A DNA stretch of 12,091 nucleotides from an uncultured Alcaligenaceae bacterium. GTDB taxonomy: Bacteria > Pseudomonadota > Gammaproteobacteria > Burkholderiales > Burkholderiaceae_B. The stretch is taken from assembly GCA_937995985.1 (NCBI GenBank), contig CALKIR010000032.1, positions 1 through 12,091 of the forward strand. The letters are read 5' to 3'. Under the pieces are notes generated by a model. That model had not been told where the DNA came from and did not search any database. It worked only from the letters and a program-made list of their open reading frames with translations. A program made the translations under genes and the position numbers. The number at the start of each line of letters is the position of its first letter. Positions within the stretch are counted from its first letter, which is position 1. Shown piece after piece: positions 1-6,614 of the stretch.

Positions 1-13
1 GGGTCTGCTTATG

Positions 14-51
14 ACGCCGCCTGTTGCCATGCAATGGGCGGCGTTGCTTTT
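14..51 (+). terminator. Intrinsic terminator of a gene left of the window
   Basis: Bases 14-27 pair without interruption with 31-44, giving a 14-bp stem (two G-U wobbles at 22/36 and 23/35) closed by the triloop CAT. The outer eight pairs are GC-rich. A short, imperfect T-run (TTGCTTTT) follows. The polarity fits a plus-strand gene ending just before the window. If the ribosomal gene order is as usual, that gene may belong to the S10 operon (for example rpsQ), but this is inference. Confidence 0.75.
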
Positions 52-70
52 GTATGGAGAAAGGATGGCT

Positions 71-76
71 TATGAT
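71..76 (+). promoter_or_regulatory. Possible -10 element for lapGD
   Basis: TATGAT matches five of six positions of the sigma-70 -10 consensus and lies 38 bp before the lapG start, just downstream of the hairpin terminator. No convincing -35 hexamer is found at 16-18 bp upstream, so this is only a candidate. A promoter is expected in this gap because the preceding hairpin should stop upstream transcripts. Confidence 0.25.
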
Positions 77-114
77 CTGATCAGGAGTAAGCTGAGTCTA
101 TTTAGGTTGAGGCG

Positions 115-783
115 ATGGCGCGCGCGCAACGGTTTTTCTTTTTTTTCATTATCTTCTTTGTTCTGACACTGTTGTTTTGGGTGTCTGCCTCGCCTTTTGC
201 ACTGCAGTTAAATGAGCAGGAGTTGCGCGCAACCGCACAGCGTAAGTATGGAGCAAAGGGAGTCAATAATTTAGAAAAGTGGTTAGATACTTTGGCAACG
301 ATGCAGGGGGCACCTGAGTCTCAGCAATTAGAGGTGATCAATAGGTTTTGGAATCAGGTGGCGGTGCCAGGCGAAGATATTGACATTTGGGGAGGGGAGG
401 ATTATTGGGCCAGTCCGCTCGAGACTCTTGGTGTGGGTGCGGCAGATTGTGAGGATTATGTGATTGGTAAGTACTTCTCATTAATCCGTTTAGGTGTGGC
501 ACCTGAAAAGTTACGTTTGATTTATGTGCGGGCGCAGGTAGCAGGGAGGAGTATTGCGCATATGGTGTTGGGTTATTATGCGCAACCTGATGCGGAGCCT
601 TTGATTTTAGATAATTTAACCGGGTTGATTCGGCCAGCAAGTCAGCGTCCAGATTTAACCCCTGTATTTAGTTTTAATTCCGAGGGAGTGTATGTGGCCG
701 GGCATAGCCCTCGTTCCGTTGATAGTATTGGCCGATGGCGCAATTTATTAGAAAAAATGCGCCGTGAAGGGTTTCACCCATAG
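115..783 (+). CDS. lapG: LapG-type periplasmic cysteine protease (transglutaminase-like, BTLCP family)
   Basis: This 222-residue protein matches the bacterial transglutaminase-like cysteine protease family (DUF920) that includes LapG. Residues 7-24 form a very hydrophobic, Phe-rich export or anchor segment, so the enzyme should act in the periplasm. The predicted catalytic triad is C112 (in the ADCEDY motif), H149 (in SIAHMVLGY) and D166 (in LILDN). D111, E113 and D114 around the cysteine match the acidic residues that bind calcium in characterised LapG proteins. LapG cleaves the N-terminal retention region of a large adhesin and so releases cells from biofilm. The stop codon is 8 bp before lapD, and the lapD Shine-Dalgarno overlaps it, which indicates co-translation. 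The ATG is preceded by AGG at 104-106 and GAGG at 109-112. The first codons contain a T5-C-T8 run. The adhesin substrate is not in this window. Confidence 0.88.
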   Translation: MARAQRFFFFFIIFFVLTLLFWVSASPFALQLNEQELRATAQRKYGAKGVNNLEKWLDTLATMQGAPESQQLEVINRFWNQVAVPGEDIDIWGGEDYWASPLETLGVGAADCEDYVIGKYFSLIRLGVAPEKLRLIYVRAQVAGRSIAHMVLGYYAQPDAEPLILDNLTGLIRPASQRPDLTPVFSFNSEGVYVAGHSPRSVDSIGRWRNLLEKMRREGFHP

Positions 784-791
784 GAGTCGCG

Positions 792-2750
792 ATGTCGTTA
801 CTTAGGCAGTTGTTGATTAGTGTGTCGGTGGCTATTTTTATCATTGTGGCAGGGGTGGTGTGGTTGACTACTGATGCTGCTCGAGAGTACTTGTACACCC
901 AATTACAAGCTCAGACCGATTCAGCGGCGACGTCGCTGGCCCTGACCTTGTCCCAACCTTCCAACCAGGATGAGATTACTCGCGAATTAATTATTGCTGC
1001 CTTATTTGATAGTGGACAGTTTAGTCGTATTGTATTTGAAGGGGTGGGCGGTGAGCTGTTGGTAGATAAGCAGGTGGCGCGTGCGCATGGGGCGCAGGTG
1101 CCGGATTGGTTTGTGCATTATGCGTCTATTGGTGCTGTACGGGCAGCGGCGCAGGTATCTGATGGCTGGCGGCAGGTGGGGCAGGTAGTGTTGGAGGCCG
1201 ATCCAGGGTATGCACGTCTGAGTTTATGGCACAATTTTTTACGTTTGGTCGGATTGGTATTTGCAGCTGGGGTAGCCTGGGCAGTGGTGGTATTTGTTTT
1301 GATTCGGTGGCTGCGCCGTATGCTGCACGATGAGGTGACCAAGCAGCTTGAGTTGATGGTGCGTGAGGATGCGCAGCATGCACCGATGGCTGATGAGTCA
1401 CATGCTGTCGCACGCCGCGCTACTTTTATTGAATTGCGTGAGGTCAGGCATGCTATTGCTTCGGCGCGACAGAGTATTTTGTCTACTGCCGAAGAGCGCC
1501 ATGCCAAAATTGAGTCGCTGCAGCTCGAGTTGAATCAGGATCCTGTGACGCGATTGCCAAATCGTAAGTTTATGATCAATGAGTTGCGCTCGTGGCTTGA
1601 GGCCGGGCGTAGCGGGTGGATATTGGTATTTAGGTTGCGTGATTTGGTGGAGATTAATCGTGTCTTAGTGCGCTCCTTGGTTGATGACTGGTTATTAAGT
1701 CTGAGCCAGCAATTAAAGACAGAGATAGGGGCCGTGGTTGGGACCACTTCTCATTGGTTGGGGCGTTTAAATGGGTCAGATTTTGTGTTGCTTATCGAGA
1801 CCGTGGATGATGCATTATGGCAACGTTTGGTGCGTACTATACAGGATGAGTTAATGCGTCAACGCATTCAGTTGGCAAGTGGTGAGTTTTGTCGTTGGGC
1901 GTTGGCACAAACGGATTTTGGTGCGCAGGAGTCATTTAGCCATGTGTTGGCCCGTTTAGATCAGGCGCTGATGCGTGCTGAAAGCGCTGGGCATGGTGAG
2001 GTAGAGGTGTTGTTGCGTGATGCTTCGAGTGGTCCTGAGCGTTATTTGACCCAGGGAGAAAGTCAGTGGCGGGATCGGTTGATGCACGCGTTGCATTCCG
2101 GAGGCTTTAAGTTAGCCGTGAATGAGCGGCGGTTGCAGAATGAGGTGTGGTATGAGGCGACCTTAATGTTGCAGCAGCCTGATGAAGAAGCAGCACTGTT
2201 ATCAGCGTATCAGTTTATGCCGGTGGCAACACGTTTGGGATTGTCTGGGGCTTGTGATTTATGCGCGGTAGATTTGGCGTTGCAGTGGTTACAGAACAAT
2301 GATCAGCGTTTAATTTTGCGCGTGTCTTTGCCGTCGCTGAGTCAGCCTGCTTTGGTACAAGAGCTGCCTAGTCGTTTGGCTGCATTAAATGAGGCCGGAT
2401 TAGGGAGTGAGTTATGTGAGCGTTTATACATTGAATTAGATGCGTATGCACTACAGTCGGCATTGCCTATCGTGCAAAATTTTGCCCAAATAGTGCAGCC
2501 TTATGGTGTGCAGCTTGGAGTACGGAGGATTTTACAAATCCCTCAGGTAGTTCTAGAGTTTGCTGATTTACAGTTAGCTTACGCACGAATTAATCCCGAT
2601 ACGTTGGCAGAGGTGCGAGATAAGCCCGGAGGTCTCGAGTTTATTAAGGCGTTGTGGGGGATTTGTCAGCAGGCTCAGACGCCTTGGGTAATTGAGGATG
2701 GGCATGAGGCCTTTGATCCACAACAATGGGTTCAAAGAGGGCAAAGATAA
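792..2750 (+). CDS. lapD: LapD-type c-di-GMP receptor with HAMP and degenerate GGDEF/EAL domains
   Basis: The 652-residue protein has the LapD layout: transmembrane helix about 8-27, periplasmic domain 28-148, second helix about 150-172, HAMP and signalling helix about 173-245, GGDEF-like domain about 247-405 and EAL-like domain about 420-645. The GGDEF site reads NGSDF (327-331), so cyclase activity is not expected. The EAL site is also degraded: EATLML at 455-460, VRRI (577-580) where DDFG is usual, and YARIN (597-601) where the K-I-D motif is usual. A receptor role therefore fits better than a phosphodiesterase. G125-W126 on the periplasmic domain match the Gly-Trp pair of known LapD proteins whose Trp docks into LapG. 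Bound c-di-GMP would hold LapG inactive at the membrane. The Shine-Dalgarno AGGAG overlaps the lapG stop. The stop codon lies in the loop of a terminator-like hairpin. Confidence 0.87.
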   Translation: MSLLRQLLISVSVAIFIIVAGVVWLTTDAAREYLYTQLQAQTDSAATSLALTLSQPSNQDEITRELIIAALFDSGQFSRIVFEGVGGELLVDKQVARAHGAQVPDWFVHYASIGAVRAAAQVSDGWRQVGQVVLEADPGYARLSLWHNFLRLVGLVFAAGVAWAVVVFVLIRWLRRMLHDEVTKQLELMVREDAQHAPMADESHAVARRATFIELREVRHAIASARQSILSTAEERHAKIESLQLELNQDPVTRLPNRKFMINELRSWLEAGRSGWILVFRLRDLVEINRVLVRSLVDDWLLSLSQQLKTEIGAVVGTTSHWLGRLNGSDFVLLIETVDDALWQRLVRTIQDELMRQRIQLASGEFCRWALAQTDFGAQESFSHVLARLDQALMRAESAGHGEVEVLLRDASSGPERYLTQGESQWRDRLMHALHSGGFKLAVNERRLQNEVWYEATLMLQQPDEEAALLSAYQFMPVATRLGLSGACDLCAVDLALQWLQNNDQRLILRVSLPSLSQPALVQELPSRLAALNEAGLGSELCERLYIELDAYALQSALPIVQNFAQIVQPYGVQLGVRRILQIPQVVLEFADLQLAYARINPDTLAEVRDKPGGLEFIKALWGICQQAQTPWVIEDGHEAFDPQQWVQRGQR

Positions 2751-2766
2751 TTTAATTTGCTTTTTT
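2735..2766 (+). terminator. Weak terminator-like hairpin over the lapD stop codon
   Basis: GCAAA (2741-2745) pairs with TTTGC (2756-2760). The flanking purines at 2735-2740 can pair with the six T residues at 2761-2766, partly by G-U wobble. The lapD TAA sits in the ten-base loop. The stem is AU-rich, so termination is probably incomplete and some lapGD transcripts may read into the spc operon. Confidence 0.4.
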
Positions 2767-2785
2767 GGGTTTGTTCGGTTATTAT
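2757..2785 (+). promoter_or_regulatory. Candidate sigma-70 promoter of the spc/alpha operon
   Basis: TTGCTT (2757-2762) and TATTAT (2780-2785) are separated by exactly 17 bp. The -10 matches five of six consensus positions and the -35 keeps the TTG core. Transcription would begin near 2792, giving a leader of about 200 nt before rplN. The -35 overlaps the end of the lapD terminator hairpin, so the two elements share bases. Confidence 0.4.
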
Positions 2786-2791
2786 TTAAAT

Positions 2792-2989
2792 CTTTACCCA
2801 GTATCTATTGGGGTAGGGTTGCAGTACCTGATTCATTGGGTACTCACATTGTCAAATCACTTAGTTTCAACCTGGGGTTAGATGCCTAGTTTTAGGCCTT
2901 TAGCCTGACGGGGCCAAAACTGGTTGTTTGGGCGTGGCTTTGCCAATTGGGGCGCTATGCCAAAACAGTCAAGTTGGATAGGAATAATC
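2792..2989 (+). promoter_or_regulatory. Structured 5' leader upstream of rplN
   Basis: Three hairpins follow one another. The first pairs 2823-2828 (AGTACC) with 2839-2844. The second pairs 2886-2898 with 2912-2923 in twelve base pairs with one bulged A at 2894 and a 13-base loop. The third pairs 2931-2938 (GGCGTGGC) with 2954-2961 using two G-U wobbles, with a further inner GCC/GGC stem (2942-2944 with 2951-2953). The rplN Shine-Dalgarno (GATAGGAA) lies just after. The density of stems suggests an RNA regulatory leader, perhaps for autogenous control by a ribosomal protein. I do not recognise it as a known family. Confidence 0.45.
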
Positions 2990-3358
2990 ATGATTCAGAT
3001 GCAGACCACGCTTGATGTGGCCGACAACACTGGTGCGCGCCGAGTGCAGTGCATCAAGGTGTTGGGCGGCTCAAAGCGCCGTTATGCCGCTATTGGTGAC
3101 ATCATCAAGGTCACAGTCAAAGAGGCGGCACCTCGTGGGCGCGTGAAAAAGGGCGAGATTTACAATGCTGTTGTGGTGCGCACCGCAAAGGGTGTGCGTC
3201 GCAGAGATGGCTCGCTCGTAAAGTTTGGCGGCAACGCTGCGGTGTTGCTCAATGCAAAATTAGAGCCCATTGGTACACGTATTTTCGGGCCCGTAACTCG
3301 TGAGTTACGTACCGAAAAGTTCATGAAGATCGTGTCGTTGGCGCCAGAGGTCCTATAG
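2990..3358 (+). CDS. rplN: Large-subunit ribosomal protein uL14
   Basis: This is a full-length L14 of 122 residues, opening with MIQMQTTLDVADNTGARR and ending EKFMKIVSLAPEVL, as in the bacterial family. L14 binds 23S rRNA near the subunit interface and contributes to an intersubunit bridge. The ATG at 2990 is chosen because it gives the conserved N-terminus and follows GGAA with good spacing. An in-frame TTG at 2924 would add 22 residues read from the leader hairpins and is rejected. It is the first gene of the spc set here, and rplX follows after 9 bp. In many proteobacteria rpsQ directly precedes rplN, whereas here lapD does. Confidence 0.97.
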   Translation: MIQMQTTLDVADNTGARRVQCIKVLGGSKRRYAAIGDIIKVTVKEAAPRGRVKKGEIYNAVVVRTAKGVRRRDGSLVKFGGNAAVLLNAKLEPIGTRIFGPVTRELRTEKFMKIVSLAPEVL

Positions 3359-3367
3359 GAGCCTGAT

Positions 3368-3685
3368 ATGAGAAAGATCAAAAGAGGCGACGAGGTTATA
3401 GTGCTCACCGGGCGTGATAAAAAACGTCGCGGTACTGTGCTTAGCGTCAAAGATGACCGTGTGGTTGTCGAGGGTATCAATATTGCTAAAAAGCACGTGC
3501 GTCCCAATCCTATGACGGGTGAGCAAGGCGGCATCATCGATAAGGCGATGCCTATGCATATTTCCAACGTTGCTTTGTTCAATCCCGAGACCGGCAAGGG
3601 TGATCGCGTCGGGTTTGAGGTTGTCGATGGGCGCAAGGTACGTGTGTTTCGCTCCACCGGCAAGGTGGTAGGCGCCGAGGCATAA
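3368..3685 (+). CDS. rplX: Large-subunit ribosomal protein uL24
   Basis: This 105-residue L24 starts with a KOW motif (about residues 3-32, with RGDEVIVLTGRDKKRRGTVL) that is typical of the family. L24 is an assembly initiator that binds the 5' domain of 23S rRNA and later sits near the exit of the peptide tunnel. Residues 39-50 (IAKKHVRPNPMT) and the GGII motif that follows also match the family. The start ATG has GGAGCC upstream, overlapping the end of rplN. Length and composition are normal. Confidence 0.97.
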   Translation: MRKIKRGDEVIVLTGRDKKRRGTVLSVKDDRVVVEGINIAKKHVRPNPMTGEQGGIIDKAMPMHISNVALFNPETGKGDRVGFEVVDGRKVRVFRSTGKVVGAEA

Positions 3686-3695
3686 GGATACAAAA

Positions 3696-4235
3696 ATGGC
3701 ACGTTTACAAAAGTATTATCGCGATAAGGTCACCCAAGAGCTGATGGAGCAGTTTGGGTACAAGAGCATCATGCAGGTGCCTCGCATCGAAAAAATCACC
3801 CTCAACATGGGGGTGGGCGAGGGGGTTGCCGATCGCAAGCACATTGAAAATGCAGTCGAGGATCTCACCAAGATTGCAGGTCAAAAGGCGATTGTTACAG
3901 TTGCACGCAAGGCTATCGCTGGGTTTAAGATCCGTGAGGGGTATCCCATCGGTTGCAAGGTAACTTTGCGTGGCCGTCGTATGTACGAGTTTTTGGATCG
4001 CCTGATTTCTATCGCATTGCCACGTGTGCGCGACTTCCGCGGGTTGTCGGCACGTTCTTTTGATGGCCGTGGTAACTACAATCTCGGGGTGCGCGAGCAA
4101 ATCATCTTTCCCGAGATCGAATATGACAAAATCGATGCCGTGCGTGGTTTAAATATTAGCATTACCACCACAGCTAAAAGTAACGAGGAGGCAAAGGCCC
4201 TGCTATCGGCTTTTAGTTTCCCGTTCCGTAACTAA
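3696..4235 (+). CDS. rplE: Large-subunit ribosomal protein uL5
   Basis: The 179-residue product is a complete L5 with the family blocks VPRIEKITLNMGVGE (29-43) and the C-terminal SFPFRN. L5 binds 5S rRNA and helps form the central protuberance, contacting the small subunit through a bridge. It begins 10 bp after rplX with an AAGGATA ribosome-binding site that overlaps the rplX stop. In E. coli, protein S8 represses the spc operon by binding the mRNA at the start of this gene. I could not confirm an equivalent S8 site here by eye. Confidence 0.97.
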   Translation: MARLQKYYRDKVTQELMEQFGYKSIMQVPRIEKITLNMGVGEGVADRKHIENAVEDLTKIAGQKAIVTVARKAIAGFKIREGYPIGCKVTLRGRRMYEFLDRLISIALPRVRDFRGLSARSFDGRGNYNLGVREQIIFPEIEYDKIDAVRGLNISITTTAKSNEEAKALLSAFSFPFRN

Positions 4236-4246
4236 GGGGTGATGAC

Positions 4247-4552
4247 GTGGCAAAACTTTCACTCATCAATCGCAATCTAAAGCGTAAGAAATTAGTCGAA
4301 AAGTACGCAGAAAAGCGTGCAGAGCTTCGGGCAATTATCAACGATCAGTCCAAGTCTGACGAAGAGCGTTATTTGGCCCGTCTCGAGCTGCAAAAGCTGC
4401 CGCGCAATGCGAATCCTACGCGAGTGCGTAATCGCTGCGCCGTGACCGGTCGTGCGCGTGGTGTCTATAAGCAATTCGGTATTACTCGTCATAAACTGCG
4501 CGAGATGGCCTTGCGCGGCGAGGTTCCGGGTATGACTAAATCCAGCTGGTAG
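4247..4552 (+). CDS. rpsN: Small-subunit ribosomal protein uS14, zinc-free long form
   Basis: This 101-residue S14 is the long form that lacks the two CxxC zinc motifs: the equivalent region reads RNRCAVTGRARGVYKQFG and contains one cysteine. S14 lies in the head of the 30S subunit and is a late assembly protein. The gene starts with GTG at 4247, preceded by AAGGGGTGATGAC. Reading from this codon gives the conserved MAKLSLINRNLKR start. The C-terminus GMTKSSW is canonical. It sits 11 bp after rplE and 10 bp before rpsH. Confidence 0.96.
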   Translation: MAKLSLINRNLKRKKLVEKYAEKRAELRAIINDQSKSDEERYLARLELQKLPRNANPTRVRNRCAVTGRARGVYKQFGITRHKLREMALRGEVPGMTKSSW

Positions 4553-4562
4553 GAGAATACTT

Positions 4563-4955
4563 ATGAGCATGAGCGATCCAGTTGCCGACATGTTGACTCG
4601 CGTACGTAACGCGCAAATGGTCAACAAGGAGTCGGTGAGCATGCCCTCCTCAAAGCTAAAAGTTGCGATTGCAACTGTGCTTAAAGACGAAGGCTATATC
4701 GAGGATTTCCGTGTTAATGGCGATAACAAGCCGGTGTTGGAAATCGATTTGAAATACTATGCGGGCCGTCCTGTCATCGAGCGCATCGACCGTGTTTCAC
4801 GCCCTGGCTTGCGTGTGTACAAGGGAAGTGCTGATCTGCCTCAGGTCATGAATGGCTTGGGTGTGGCAATCATCTCTACTTCTCGCGGTGTGATGACCGA
4901 TCGCAAGGCACGTGCCAACGGTATCGGAGGCGAAGTCCTCTGCTACGTAGCCTAA
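4563..4955 (+). CDS. rpsH: Small-subunit ribosomal protein uS8
   Basis: The 130-residue S8 aligns along its whole length with the E. coli protein as I know it: MSMSDPVADMLTRVRNAQ at the start, PSSKLKVAIATVLK in the middle and the signature STSRGVMTDRKAR (105-117) near the end. S8 is a primary 16S rRNA-binding protein of the 30S platform and, in E. coli, the translational repressor of the spc operon. The start at 4563 is preferred to the in-frame ATG two codons later because MSM-DP is conserved in proteobacteria. Its Shine-Dalgarno AGGAG overlaps the rpsN stop codon. Confidence 0.97.
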   Translation: MSMSDPVADMLTRVRNAQMVNKESVSMPSSKLKVAIATVLKDEGYIEDFRVNGDNKPVLEIDLKYYAGRPVIERIDRVSRPGLRVYKGSADLPQVMNGLGVAIISTSRGVMTDRKARANGIGGEVLCYVA

Positions 4956-4964
4956 GGGGGTACT

Positions 4965-5498
4965 ATGTCACGCATTGCAAGTTATCCAGTCGTATTACCC
5001 CAAGGCGTAGAGACCGTAATTGGGGATGCAGAAATTACTGTTAAAGGTCCTTTGGGTACATTGACTCAAGCGACCGACGAGAATGTTGCCATTACCATTG
5101 AAAATGGCGAGATTTCCTTTGCCGCTGCGAACGAGTCGCGTCATGCACGTGCCATGGCCGGGACGCTGCGTTCTTTGGTCAACAATATGGTGATTGGCGT
5201 TAGCACAGGTTTTACACGCAAGCTCAACCTCGTTGGGGTCGGGTTCCGTGCACAAGCCCAAGGTCAATCATTGCGTTTGCAGCTAGGTTTTTCTCATGAC
5301 ATCGTGCACGAGCTGCCCGAGGGGATTACTGTAGAATGTCCATCCGCGACCGAAATCATCGTCAAGGGTTCTGACAAGCAGACCGTCGGTCAAGTCGCAG
5401 CCGAAATTCGTGGTTATCGCCCACCTGAGCCCTATAAGGGTAAAGGGGTGCGCTACGAAGACGAGCGCGTAATCATGAAAGAAGCGAAGAAGAAATAA
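4965..5498 (+). CDS. rplF: Large-subunit ribosomal protein uL6
   Basis: The 177-residue protein is a complete L6 with two similar alpha/beta domains and the family signature PEPYKGKGVRY (154-164). L6 binds 23S rRNA near the sarcin-ricin loop at the factor-binding site. The lysine-rich C-terminus (KEAKKK) is normal. The ATG follows AAGGGGGTACT, a strong ribosome-binding site, 9 bp after rpsH. Confidence 0.97.
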   Translation: MSRIASYPVVLPQGVETVIGDAEITVKGPLGTLTQATDENVAITIENGEISFAAANESRHARAMAGTLRSLVNNMVIGVSTGFTRKLNLVGVGFRAQAQGQSLRLQLGFSHDIVHELPEGITVECPSATEIIVKGSDKQTVGQVAAEIRGYRPPEPYKGKGVRYEDERVIMKEAKKK

Positions 5499-5519
5499 TC
5501 GCACAGGCAAGGACGAATC

Positions 5520-5873
5520 ATGGACAAAAGACAATCTCGTTTACGTCGTGCAGGGGCTACGCGCAAGAAAATTCGCGAGTTGCGCGAACATCGCCTGGCG
5601 GTACACCGCTCCAACCTGCACATTTATGCCAATATCATTTCACCCGAGGGCGATCGGGTGTTGGTCAGCGCCTCTACTATAGAGCCCGAGGTGCGCAAGG
5701 AAATTGGCAAGGGCAGCAATATCGAGGCCGCCGCTTTTATTGGCAAGCGCGTGGCTGAAAAAGCAAAGGCTGCGGGCATCGAGCGAGTGGCTTTCGATCG
5801 CTCGGGTTTTCGTTATCATGGCCGCGTTAAGGCGTTGGCAGAGGCCGCGCGTGAAGCTGGCTTGAAGTTCTAA
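5520..5873 (+). CDS. rplR: Large-subunit ribosomal protein uL18
   Basis: This 117-residue L18 has the usual very basic N-terminal tail (MDKRQSRLRRAGATRKKIRE), the RLAVHRSNLHIYA block (25-37) and the C-terminal FDRSGFRYHGRVKALAEAAR block. L18 brings 5S rRNA into the 50S subunit together with L5. The start ATG at 5520 has AAGGACGA upstream. The gap after rplF (21 bp) is slightly wider than the neighbouring gaps but holds no visible structure. Confidence 0.97.
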   Translation: MDKRQSRLRRAGATRKKIRELREHRLAVHRSNLHIYANIISPEGDRVLVSASTIEPEVRKEIGKGSNIEAAAFIGKRVAEKAKAAGIERVAFDRSGFRYHGRVKALAEAAREAGLKF

Positions 5874-5887
5874 TCAAGGAATGACAA

Positions 5888-6406
5888 ATGGCTAAAGCAC
5901 AAGGCAGGCATGCCGATCAAGATCGCGAAGACGGCCTTCGTGAAAAAATGATCGCGGTAAACCGCGTCAGTAAAGTCGTAAAAGGTGGCCGCACCATGAG
6001 CTTTGCTGCATTGGCAGTGGTAGGCGATGGCGATGGCCGCATTGGAATGGGCAAGGGCAAGGCCCGCGAGGTACCCACCGCCGTACAAAAGGCGATGGAG
6101 CAGGCTCGGGGTAGCTTGTTTACTGTGCCCTTAAAAGACGGTACGTTGCACCATGCAGTAATCGGTCGCCACGGAGCATCCAAGGTGCTCATCGCGCCCG
6201 CTGTCGAGGGTACCGGGGTAATTGCTGGAGGTCCCATGCGCGCAGTCTTTGAGGCACTCGGGGTGCGTGATGTGGTTGCCAAGAGCTTTGGCTCAAACAA
6301 CCCTTATAACCTCGTGCGTGCTACCTTAAATGGCTTGGCTTCTTGCAATACTCCCGCTGAGATTGCTGCCAAGCGCGGTAAAACCGTTGAGGAAATTCTG
6401 GGATAA
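5888..6406 (+). CDS. rpsE: Small-subunit ribosomal protein uS5
   Basis: The 172-residue S5 carries the double-stranded-RNA-binding-like N-terminal domain (about 16-82) and the C-terminal domain ending KRGKTVEEILG. The loop around VSKVVKGGRTMSF (27-39) is the region where spectinomycin-resistance changes map in E. coli. The sequence there looks wild type, judged from memory of the E. coli protein. S5 helps control decoding accuracy in the 30S subunit with S4 and S12. The ribosome-binding site AAGGAATGAC overlaps the end of rplR. The next gene starts only 3 bp after the stop. Confidence 0.97.
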   Translation: MAKAQGRHADQDREDGLREKMIAVNRVSKVVKGGRTMSFAALAVVGDGDGRIGMGKGKAREVPTAVQKAMEQARGSLFTVPLKDGTLHHAVIGRHGASKVLIAPAVEGTGVIAGGPMRAVFEALGVRDVVAKSFGSNNPYNLVRATLNGLASCNTPAEIAAKRGKTVEEILG

Positions 6407-6409
6407 GCT

Positions 6410-6595
6410 ATGGCACAGAAACAACTTAAAGTCACACTTGTGCGCTCTGTGATTGGCACCAAACAAGACCACCGTGATACGGTACGTGGGTTGGGTTTGC
6501 GTCGCATCAATAGCAGCCGCATTTTGCCCGATACCCCCGAAGTACGGGGTATGATTCGCAAGGTCGATTATTTGGTATCGGTCTCTGAGGTCTAA
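6410..6595 (+). CDS. rpmD: Large-subunit ribosomal protein uL30
   Basis: This small complete L30 (61 residues) has the characteristic VTLVRSVIGTKQDHRDTVRGLGL block (8-30), with K-x-x-x-R-x-T-V-x-G-L-G-L spacing. L30 is a peripheral 50S protein present in most but not all bacteria. With only 3 bp after rpsE, its ribosome-binding purines (CTGGGATAAGC) lie over the rpsE stop, so the two are probably translationally coupled. Confidence 0.96.
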   Translation: MAQKQLKVTLVRSVIGTKQDHRDTVRGLGLRRINSSRILPDTPEVRGMIRKVDYLVSVSEV

Positions 6596-6614
6596 ACTAA
6601 GAGCAGGAATAGCG

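Noticed and set aside
1118..1507. Long minus-strand open frames inside lapD (also 1126-1413)
   Set aside because: They are antisense shadows of a well-supported gene, with low-complexity composition and no family resemblance.
2692..2889. 65-codon plus-strand open frame over the lapD end and the rplN leader
   Set aside because: It overlaps lapD in another frame, shows no recognisable protein features and has no clear ribosome-binding site.
2924..2989. In-frame upstream TTG start extending rplN by 22 residues
   Set aside because: The extension is not part of any L14 known to me, is read through the leader hairpins, and has a poorer start context than the ATG at 2990.
3160..3702. 180-codon minus-strand open frame across rplN and rplX
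   Set aside because: It is antisense to two conserved ribosomal protein genes whose codon structure explains the lack of stops. The translation is rich in Thr, Ser and Pro and resembles no protein known to me.
3680..3740. E. coli-like S8 repressor site at the rplE start
   Set aside because: Only a possible 4-bp ATAC/GTAT pairing was found around the start codon. The characteristic S8-binding internal loop could not be shown by eye.
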